33,213 bases of DNA from CAMYMG01 sp038259455 (lineage in GTDB: Bacteria > Pseudomonadota > Alphaproteobacteria > Rhizobiales > Rhizobiaceae), in NCBI GenBank assembly GCA_038259455.1, contig JBBSOT010000012.1:1-33213 (forward strand). Reading direction: 5' to 3'. Shown in pieces: positions 24,219 through 32,400 of this stretch (within the stretch, counting starts at the first letter, position 1; each line of letters starts with the position of its first letter). The notes under the pieces are model-generated. The model saw only the letters and a program-made list of their open reading frames with translations, searched no databases and was not told the origin of the DNA. Position numbers and translations under genes: made by a program.

Positions 24219-26801
24219 ATGCGGTTCGCCACTTCTTCAACAGCTTTCCGCTTGGCGACCGATCTGTTCTGGTTTAGTTCTTTGCGCTTGACCCGCCCAA
24301 CCCCAACCAACTCCGGCCACTCCGCCACCCTTCCGGATCCGTTCGCAAAATGGTTTGCGCAGCGTGGCTGGTCGCCGCGCCCTCATCAGATGGAGCTTCT
24401 GGCCAAGGCGCAGGGCGGCAGCTCGCTGCTCCTTATCGCGCCGACCGGGGCCGGCAAGACGCTGGCCGGCTTCCTGCCAAGCCTTACAGAGCTTTGTGAT
24501 CGGCCGAAGAGGAAACCCGGCCAGGCGCATCGCGGCATCCATACGCTCTACATTTCGCCGCTCAAGGCGCTGGCCGTCGATATCGAACGAAACCTCGCCA
24601 CGCCAGTTGGCGAAATGGGTCTGCCCGTGACCATCGAGACGCGCACGGGCGACACGCCGGCCCACAAGCGTCAGCGCCAGAAGCTGGTGCCCCCCGACAT
24701 CCTGCTGACAACGCCTGAACAGCTTGCGCTCCTTCTCGCCTCGTCGGATGCAGGGCGCTTCTTCGAGGACCTGCGCTACGTCATCTTTGACGAACTGCAT
24801 TCGCTCGTTACCTCCAAGCGCGGGCATCTGCTGGCGCTGGGGCTCGCCCGGCTGCGGGCCATGGTTCCGGGTCTCCAGTCCATCGGCCTTTCCGCAACCG
24901 TTGCCGAACCGGACGAACTGCGTCGCTGGCTTGTCGGGCAGAATCCGGCGGGCCGCCTGGCCGACCTCATCACCGTCGAGGGGGGCGCCAAGCCGAATGT
25001 CTCGGTGCTCGATTCCCGCGAGCGTGTGCCTTGGCAGGGGCATTCGTCGCGTTATGCAATCCCTGAAATATACGAGATGGTGAAGGCACACCGCACCTCT
25101 CTGCTGTTCGTCAACACGCGCAGCCAGGCTGAACTGCTGTTCCAGGAACTGTGGCGCATCAACGAGGATTCGCTGCCGATCGCCCTGCATCACGGATCGC
25201 TCGATGTCAGCCAGCGCCGACGCGTCGAAAAGGCGATGGAGACCAACAGCCTGCGCGCTATCGTTGCCACCTCGACGCTTGATCTCGGCATCGACTGGGG
25301 CGATGTGGATCTGGTCATCCATGTCGGCGCGCCCAAGGGCGCCAGCCGTCTGGCGCAGCGCATCGGCCGCGCCAACCACCGCATGGACGAGCCTTCCAAG
25401 GCAATACTGGTGCCTTCCAACCGCTTCGAGGTGCTTGAGTGCCGTGCCGCGCTGGAGGCGTCGACGGTCGGCGCTCAGGACACGCCGCCGCTGATCAAGG
25501 GCGCGTTGGATGTACTGGCGCAGCATGTCCTGGGCACCGCCTGCGGTGCGCCGTTCGAGCCTACGCAACTCTACGAGGAAGTACGGTCGGCAGAGCCTTA
25601 CGCCGAGCTCGACCGTCCGACATTCGACCGTGTCGTCGATTTTGTCGCCACTGGCGGCTACGCGCTGAAGACCTATGAGCGCTACGCCCGTATCCGCAAG
25701 ACGAAGGATGGCCTTTGGCGGGTCAGCCACCCCCGCGTCGCCCAGCAGTACCGGCTGAATGTCGGCACCATCATCGAGGTGCCGGCGCTAAACGTGCGCT
25801 ACGTGCGCGCAGGCAGGGGACCATCGTCGCGCGGTGGCCCGACGCTCGGCAAGATCGAGGAAGCGTTTCTCGAAACGCTCGTTTACGGCGACACCTTCCT
25901 TTTCGCCGGCAAGGTGTTGCGCTTCGAGGGCATCCGCGAAAGCGAGTGCTACGTCTCCAACGCGCCCGGCAAGGACGCCAAGGTGCCCTATTACGGCGGC
26001 GGCAAGTTTCCGCTCTCGACCTATCTCGCCGACCAGGTGCGCGGCATGCTGGCCGATCCGAAGCGCTGGAAGGCGTTGCCTGCGCAGGTGGCCGACTGGT
26101 TGCGGCTGCAGGCCGAACTCTCCGTGCTGCCCAAGCGTGGTGAACTGCTGATCGAGACATTTCCGCATGGCGATCGCTTCTACATGGTCGCCTATCCGTT
26201 CGAGGGGCGGCTGGCGCACCAGACGCTCGGTATGCTGCTGACGAGGCGGCTGGAGCGCATGGGCGCCCGGCCACTCGGCTTTGTTGCTACCGATTACGTG
26301 CTCGGGGTCTGGGCGCTCGCCGACATGGGCCAAATGGTCAAATCCGGCAGGATCCGGCTCGGCGACCTCTTCGATGAAGACATGCTTGGCGACGATCTCG
26401 ATGCGTGGCTTGCCGACAGCTGGATGCTGAAGCGCACCTTCCGTGCCTGTGCACAGATTTCCGGGTTGATCGAAAAGCGCTTCCCGGGCCAGGAAAAGAG
26501 CGGTCGTCAGGTGACGGTATCGGCCGATCTCATCTATGACGTGCTTCGCTCGCACGAGCCCGATCACATCCTGCTGCAGGCGACGCGCACCGATGCAGCC
26601 GCTGGCCTGCTCGATGTCAGCAGGCTTGCCGACATGCTGTCGCGCATCCGTGGCCGAATCGTGCATAAGGACCTGGAGCGGATATCGCCGCTGGCCGTGC
26701 CGATCATGCTCGAGGTCGGCCGGGAGCGCGTCGACGGCGAGGCGAGCGAGTCGCTTCTGTCGGAGGCTGAAGGATTGATCGAGGAGGCAATGGGGCGTTG
26801 A
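24219..26801 (+). CDS. ligase-associated DEXH-box helicase (Lhr-core type)
   Basis: 860-residue superfamily 2 helicase. Walker A is APTGAGKT (74-81), DELH is at 191-194, then GLSATV (motif III) and QRIGRANHR (motif VI). The Lhr-type winged helix and C-terminal beta-barrel domains follow (YVRAGRGPSSRGGPTLGKIEEAFL and TLGMLLTRRLERMGARPLGF). Lhr enzymes translocate 3' to 5' on single-stranded DNA and unwind RNA:DNA hybrids. The first about 38 residues do not look conserved, and the start at 24219 (AAGG 9 bases upstream) is uncertain; a TTG at 24282 or 24288 could be used but lacks a ribosome site. It overlaps the next gene by 4 bp. Confidence 0.93.
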   Translation: MRFATSSTAFRLATDLFWFSSLRLTRPTPTNSGHSATLPDPFAKWFAQRGWSPRPHQMELLAKAQGGSSLLLIAPTGAGKTLAGFLPSLTELCDRPKRKPGQAHRGIHTLYISPLKALAVDIERNLATPVGEMGLPVTIETRTGDTPAHKRQRQKLVPPDILLTTPEQLALLLASSDAGRFFEDLRYVIFDELHSLVTSKRGHLLALGLARLRAMVPGLQSIGLSATVAEPDELRRWLVGQNPAGRLADLITVEGGAKPNVSVLDSRERVPWQGHSSRYAIPEIYEMVKAHRTSLLFVNTRSQAELLFQELWRINEDSLPIALHHGSLDVSQRRRVEKAMETNSLRAIVATSTLDLGIDWGDVDLVIHVGAPKGASRLAQRIGRANHRMDEPSKAILVPSNRFEVLECRAALEASTVGAQDTPPLIKGALDVLAQHVLGTACGAPFEPTQLYEEVRSAEPYAELDRPTFDRVVDFVATGGYALKTYERYARIRKTKDGLWRVSHPRVAQQYRLNVGTIIEVPALNVRYVRAGRGPSSRGGPTLGKIEEAFLETLVYGDTFLFAGKVLRFEGIRESECYVSNAPGKDAKVPYYGGGKFPLSTYLADQVRGMLADPKRWKALPAQVADWLRLQAELSVLPKRGELLIETFPHGDRFYMVAYPFEGRLAHQTLGMLLTRRLERMGARPLGFVATDYVLGVWALADMGQMVKSGRIRLGDLFDEDMLGDDLDAWLADSWMLKRTFRACAQISGLIEKRFPGQEKSGRQVTVSADLIYDVLRSHEPDHILLQATRTDAAAGLLDVSRLADMLSRIRGRIVHKDLERISPLAVPIMLEVGRERVDGEASESLLSEAEGLIEEAMGR

Positions 26802-27514
26802 CGGCGGGTCTGGCACAAGTGAACGGGCAGGGCGACAGCGTCGAAATCGCCATTGCGGGCGAGGTGGCGCTTTGCGATCTTCGTGGCGCTCTTTATTTTC
26901 CAGGGCTTGACCTGCTGTGTGTTTCGGACCTGCATCTCGAAAAGGGCTCTTCGCTGGCCAGGCGCGGTATCCTCGTTCCCCCCTACGATACAGCAGCCAC
27001 CTTGCTGCGATTGCAGGCCGTCATCGATCAATATCGTCCGCGAACCGTCATCAGCCTTGGCGACAGTTTTCATGACTCAGACGGCGCTGCCCGCCTGCCC
27101 GACATGATCCGCGCCGATCTGGCGGCGCTGACGGTTGGCCGCGACTGGTTCTGGGTTGCCGGCAACCACGATCCACGTCCGCCGGCCGGGCTGCCGGGTG
27201 AGACCGTCGAAGCGCTGGCGCTCGGCAATCTGGTGTTCAGGCACGAGCCCTCGCCTGAACCGGCGGAAGGCGAGATTGCCGGCCATCTTCACCCGTGCGC
27301 CCGCATCGTTCAGCGCGGCCGTTCAGTGCGGCGCCGCTGCTTTGCCACCGATGGCGCGCGGGCCATCTTGCCGGCCTTCGGCGCCTATACAGGATCACTC
27401 AATGTGCTCGACCGCGCCTATGCCGGACTGTTCCGTCGCGAAGGGCTTATGGCCTACATGATCGGTGCACGGCGTGTCTTCGCCATCGCCGGCGGCATTC
27501 TGCATCCCGGCTGA
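26798..27514 (+). CDS. pdeM: ligase-associated metallophosphoesterase (PdeM type)
   Basis: 238-residue calcineurin-like phosphoesterase. The metal ligands are readable in order: DLHLEKGSSLARRG (Asp44, His46), GDSFHD (Asp89), GNHD (122-125), His149 and GHLHP (162-166). Known relatives in the same repair cluster are manganese-dependent nucleases. The start is TTG at 26798, overlapping the helicase stop (TTGA), with GAGGAGG about 10 bases upstream. Translational coupling to the helicase is clear. It converges on the TIGR02186 gene with a 7-bp gap. Confidence 0.92.
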   Translation: MTAGLAQVNGQGDSVEIAIAGEVALCDLRGALYFPGLDLLCVSDLHLEKGSSLARRGILVPPYDTAATLLRLQAVIDQYRPRTVISLGDSFHDSDGAARLPDMIRADLAALTVGRDWFWVAGNHDPRPPAGLPGETVEALALGNLVFRHEPSPEPAEGEIAGHLHPCARIVQRGRSVRRRCFATDGARAILPAFGAYTGSLNVLDRAYAGLFRREGLMAYMIGARRVFAIAGGILHPG

Positions 27515-27521
27515 GCCCGTT

Positions 27522-28325
27522 TCAATCCTTGCGGAAGATGACCCGGCCGAGCCAACCGGTCAGCATGGCCAGTGCGACGGCAAAAACACCGTAGAGAAAA
27601 CTGTGGTCTGTCGCATTGCGGGCGATCGATTGTTCGAAGCCTGATTTGACGATGGCCAGGTTGGCCGAGTTTTCCTTGATGAAGACGCCGTTGCGAAACA
27701 GGAAGGCACGCGCCTTGTGTGTACCGACGGGGACGTTGGGGCCGAGCGGCAGCGAAGCGCGAAACAGGCTCTGTGACAGGAATTCGACGCCGCCCACACG
27801 CATGTTGAACAGGCCCATGGCTGTCTTTCGCTCGCGCAGCGCCTTTTCGAATTCCAGCAGCGTCGTTGGATCTTGGTCTTTGTCCGCAGGCTCGATATGC
27901 AGATTTTCCGCCCCTAGTGCCAACTGCCTGTAGTTGTTGGGATCGGTAATGTCCTGGGGTACCCGCGTCGTCGCCACGGAGTAGGAGACGGGCACGTTCA
28001 AGAACGTCTCCGATTCCATGTTGATCCACATGCCGAGGAACCTGTCCTTGCGCCTGACGACCACGGGCCGCGATGGGCCCTCCAGCACCACGATCACGTC
28101 GTAGCGGCCCTGCCGGTTGATCAGCGGGTCCGCATTTTCAAGCGAGCCGAAAATCGTCAGGTCGGCGCCGGAGAAATCGGCCGTGATGGCAACCCTGTCT
28201 GTGGACAGGCCGATCTGGATGGATTCCGGGTTCATCATCTGTCTGGGGTCCTGGGCCGCAGACGGAAGGATAGCCAGCCCAAGCGCTAAAGCTGCAACGC
28301 CGGCTATGATGTTGGGCGCGCGCAT
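27522..28325 (-). CDS. TIGR02186 family membrane-anchored protein
   Basis: 267 residues. There is an N-terminal signal sequence (NIIAGVAALALGLAILPSAAQ), a beta-rich periplasmic region (IQIGLSTDRVAITADFSGAD, then VVLEGPSRPVVVRRK) and one C-terminal membrane helix (FLYGVFAVALAMLTGWLGRVIF) with a short positive tail. This matches the uncharacterised TIGR02186 family, found in Rhizobiales beside TauE/SafE permeases. The start codon shares its A with the stop of the permease gene (TGATG), so they are coupled. The function is unknown; a role as periplasmic accessory to the permease is inference from pairing. Confidence 0.85.
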   Translation of the reverse strand: MRAPNIIAGVAALALGLAILPSAAQDPRQMMNPESIQIGLSTDRVAITADFSGADLTIFGSLENADPLINRQGRYDVIVVLEGPSRPVVVRRKDRFLGMWINMESETFLNVPVSYSVATTRVPQDITDPNNYRQLALGAENLHIEPADKDQDPTTLLEFEKALRERKTAMGLFNMRVGGVEFLSQSLFRASLPLGPNVPVGTHKARAFLFRNGVFIKENSANLAIVKSGFEQSIARNATDHSFLYGVFAVALAMLTGWLGRVIFRKD

Positions 28326-29248
28326 CAGGTGTCGGATCCTGCGAGTGAAAACAGCGTGTCGGGTCGCACGAACAGGTCGAAGCCTAGGCGCAGCGCCACT
28401 GCCAGCACCAGGATCGCAAGCAGCGCCCGCAACTGCTCGCCGCGCAGCTTCTGTCCGGCTTTCGCGCCATATTGCGCGCCGGCAACGCCACCGACCATCA
28501 GCACGAATGCCAGCACCACGTCGACGGTCTGGTTTGTCGAAGCATGCACGATGGTCGTGTAGGCGGCCACGAAAATGATCTGGAAGAGCGAGGTGCCGAC
28601 AACCACGTTGGTCGGCACCTTGAGCAGGTAGATCAGCGCCGGCACCATGATGAAGCCGCCGCCCACACCCATGATCGACGACAGGAAGCCGATTCCAGCG
28701 CCCAGACCGATAACCGGTATCACGCTGACGAAAAGCTTCGACGCGCGAAAGCGCATCTTCAGCGGCAGGCGGTGGATCCAGTTGTGTTGGCCTGGCCGCT
28801 TCAGGGTAGCCGGCGCCCCGGCACCGCGCGAGATGCGGATGGCGTTGACGCTTTCCACCAGCATCATGCCGCCTACCGAACCAAGCAGGACCACGTAAAG
28901 CAGCGAGATGAAGAGATCGAGTTGGCCGAGATCGCGCAACAGCGAAAACACATAGATGCCAACGGTCGACCCCAATATGCCGCCGCCAAGCAGCACCGTT
29001 CCGAGCTTGAAGTCGAGTGTGCCGCGTTTGAAATGGGCGAGCGCACCCGAGAAAGAAGAGGCGATGACCTGATTGGCGCCGGTGGCAACGGCAATGGCTG
29101 GCGGGATGTTGTAGAAGATCAGCAGCGGGGTGATCAGGAAGCCGCCACCAACCCCGAACATGCCCGAGAGAAACCCGACCGCTGCGCCCATGGCAAGCAG
29201 TACAAAAACGTTGACGGATAACTCCGCAATCGGGAGATAGATGCCCAC
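28325..29248 (-). CDS. TauE/SafE (TSUP) family permease, likely sulfite or organosulfonate exporter
   Basis: 307-residue inner-membrane protein of the TSUP family with two repeated halves of about four helices. The twin family motifs are GFLSGMFGVGGGFLITPLLI in the first half and GFLSSIMGVGGGFIMVPALI in the second. Members export sulfite, sulfoacetate or similar anions; the substrate here is not known. The start is taken as GTG at 29248 because homologues begin with IYLPIAELSVNVF. The frame is open to a TTG at 29338, but that would add a very polar leader and include a perfect palindrome that looks intergenic. No strong ribosome site supports either, so the start is tentative. Confidence 0.88.
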   Translation of the reverse strand: MGIYLPIAELSVNVFVLLAMGAAVGFLSGMFGVGGGFLITPLLIFYNIPPAIAVATGANQVIASSFSGALAHFKRGTLDFKLGTVLLGGGILGSTVGIYVFSLLRDLGQLDLFISLLYVVLLGSVGGMMLVESVNAIRISRGAGAPATLKRPGQHNWIHRLPLKMRFRASKLFVSVIPVIGLGAGIGFLSSIMGVGGGFIMVPALIYLLKVPTNVVVGTSLFQIIFVAAYTTIVHASTNQTVDVVLAFVLMVGGVAGAQYGAKAGQKLRGEQLRALLAILVLAVALRLGFDLFVRPDTLFSLAGSDT

Positions 29249-29443
29249 CCGCTGACTCGATTGTTCCTGCCTGTCGGCGTTAACCCGTCCCGTACGGGTT
29301 GAATGCTCCGAGGATTTATGCCGTTCTTGCGCCGACAATGCGGCGAAGTCAAACCGCGCCGCTTTGTCGAAACAAAAAACGTCTTCAATCAGTTAACCCA
29401 GGAATTGCTGGCCTGGCTGCTCCAGTCGCGACCAATGCCACTC
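29249..29443. other. gap between podJ-like gene and TauE/SafE gene
   Basis: 195 bp if the permease starts at 29248. It contains CCCGTACGGG (29289-29298), a perfect 10-bp palindrome that also forms an alternative AACCCGT/ACGGGTT stem (29282-29300). On the minus strand there is a T-run (around 29375-29381), but no hairpin sits directly before it. No small gene is apparent. Confidence 0.35.
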
Positions 29444-32400
29444 CTATTTGCGATCAAGCAGAGCTTGGGCAAGTTTCTGGTCGATTTCGCCCGTCGGTGC
29501 CATGCCGTTATCCTTCTGGAAGGCCGCAATGGCCTGCTTGGTCTTGCCACCGAGCACGCCATCGGGATTGCCGGCATCATAGCCGTTCTTGTTGAGAATG
29601 GCTTGGATGTTCTTCACCGCCTTGGTCATGTCGACGCTGGCAGTGGTATCGGTACCCTCGCGCCAGGCGTCCGGAATATCGACTGTATTGGCAGCCTGAT
29701 CGAGCGCTTTGGGCTTCCAGAGTTCCGTTGCCGCGCGTGCCCTTTCAAGCTGTTCGGGCCGCAGTGAATTGGCGATCTCGTCGCGCTTGTCGGCAGCGTC
29801 CTTGTCGCCTGTCTTGGAAACCAGGGCGAACCATTTGTATGATGCTTCAAGGTTCTGGGGCGTGCCGACGCCCTTTGCGGCAAGAATGCCAAGGTTGAAC
29901 TGGCTGTCCTTTACGCCGAGCTCCGCGGCCTTGGCGAACCACTGCGCGGCCGAGGCATTGTCAGCCCCGCCATCTGCTCCCATTGCGTACAGCACGGCAA
30001 GATTATGCATGGCGCTTGCATTGCCGGCTTCGGCGGCACGCTTGTACCAGCTCCGCGCTTTCATGAGGTCGCGTTCCACGCCCATGCCTTTTTCGTAGAG
30101 ATTGCCAATTCGGTATTGGCCAGGTGCAAATCCGAGTTCGGCCGATTTCTCATACCATTTGGCCGCTGTCTTCATGTCGCTGGGCGTGTCGCGCCCCTCG
30201 GCGTAACGTGTCGCCACCTCGAACAATGCCACTGGATCGCCGCTGTTTGCCGCCTCGCGAAGCGGCATCGGGCCAGCCTCGACGGGAACATCGATCAGGA
30301 CGGTCTCACTCTGGTCGCCAAATGAAGCGGTCGATGCCTCCGTTGGTGAGAGCGAAGCGACCTTGACCTGCTCCATTGCAGCCTGCTCGTCATCGGACGG
30401 CGCGCTGGAAGCCTCCACCGGCACAGGGTTGGACCGATCGTCAGCCATGGCGACGTCGTCCATGGATGCGTCGTCAGCCACGCCGGCCATGTCGGGCGCC
30501 TGCTCGTCATCGACGCCTTCAGGTTTGCTGGCTACGGAATCCTGCTCGGTTGTCGGCGTTACGACAGGAGAGGGTGTTTGCGTCGGTTCGACCGCCTGCA
30601 TTGGGGCGATTGCCGCGAGGTTGGCCGAGTCTGGCTGATCCTCCAAATATGCTTTGCCAACCTGAAGGCCTGCCAGGGCGATCATCACGAGGGCGGTGCC
30701 CATTAGAATCGGCTTGCGGCGCGATTTCAGGATATCTGCGAGCCGCAGGGCTTTCACCGGGCTGCCGATGTCGGTCTTGCGCCGGTTGACTTCAGATTCG
30801 GCCGCTGCCGCCTGGGCAGCGCGGCGTGCGGCCGCGATAAAGTCTGACTTGGCGGCGTCCGTGCCGCTCGACCGGGCCGGCTGGCCGCGTTCGTCGCGCA
30901 CGCGCTTCATGATCGCGTTGAGGTCCGGCGCTCCTGACCCGGGTTCAAGTGGGCGATTGGCGAGCTTCGGGTCAAGCGGCGCATCGAGATCGACGGCCGG
31001 GATTCCATCCTCGTCGGCAGCGATTGGCGGCTGCGAGCCGGCCAGCAACGGAGCCGCAGGCTTCTTCTTCTTGCCAAGGGCGCGCGTAAGACCGCCAAAG
31101 ATCGAACGGCCCCGTCCTCCTTCTTCGGCCACTGCCGGAGCGTCGCTGCCAAGCGCCGCAATAGCAGCCGCCGAGGCAGCGTCGGCAGGGGAGCGCTCGA
31201 ACGTCGATCTCACTGGCGGCGGCGCCATTGCAGCGGCCTCGTCGTCAACGGGTTCTGCAAGCGAAAGTGACCGTTCCGCGTCGATGGACGGTGCGTCCTC
31301 GATCTTCTTCTTCGATGTTCTGGCTGGGGCTGCCGGCTGGAATTCGTCCGCGGCATTTGGCTTGGGATCGCTTTCGAGCGAGCCGAGGCGGCTGACGATT
31401 TTCAGCAATGTGTCATGGATGGCCTCGAAGGTCTTGCTGTTGCGTTCGTCTGAGCGGCGCGTCAGTTGCTCGAGAGACTTGAGGTCCTGGGCCAGCCCGG
31501 CCACGGCAGCAGACTCCGCCTGGCTGCCAGCCAGCGAGCGGGCGGCGTTCTCGGCCGCTTCACGGGCTGCCTCAAGCACCGACTCGCGGCTTCCGGCAAT
31601 CGACTTTTCGATCTCTTCCAGGCGCGGCGAGATATCTTCATAGGCCGGCAGGGGTGCACTCGGCTTGGCAAGATGCGAGGCGAGGCCGGCAACCTGCGAT
31701 TCGAGATTGCGGACAAGATCGGGATCTATCCCGGTATACTGGCCAGCAGACTGGTCAATCTGTTTCGCAATGCTTTCCAGCCGAGATTCAAGTCCGCGGA
31801 TCGCGGCATCGGCTGCCGGGTCGGCCTTGCCTGCCTCCAGCTTCTTGGCCAGGGCCGAGAATCGCTCGTCAATCACATTCATGATGCCGCTGCTGTCTAC
31901 CGCCGCTTCGTTCTGGCGACGATCGATCTTGTCGGCCACCTCGTCCAGGCGGCGTTCGAGTTCGCGAAACAGCATGTTTCCCTGCTCGAGCGCATCGCCT
32001 TGGCGGCGTTCGATCAAACCGGAGAGAACTTCGAACCGCTGCTCGATGCCTGAGAATATCTCTGTCGTGTCCAACGTCGCCGGCGCCCGCTCGATCTTGT
32101 CGGCAATCGAGGCGATCTGGTGCGCGAGGCGCCCGATCGCCTCATCGGGCAGCGCGTTGTGTGCTGCCATCTCGTCGACGCGCTCGGAGAGCAGGTTGAG
32201 GCGGTCGATCACCTCGCCAGTCGGCCTGTCCTCGGCAACTTCCTCGATCTGCCTGGCCAGAGCCGACATGCGCGCCTCGATGCGCTCGAAAGGCTCGGGA
32301 TCGAAATGTGGTGTCTGGGCAGCGACGGTCGCACTGACGATGGCGCGCGAGATTTCGTCCAGTCGTTCCTCGATCTGGCCGAAGGTTTCCGTTGCACGAC

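Noticed and set aside
24237..25730. 497-codon open frame on minus, opposite the Lhr helicase
   Set aside because: The helicase motifs on the plus strand are complete, and the antisense product shows no family features.
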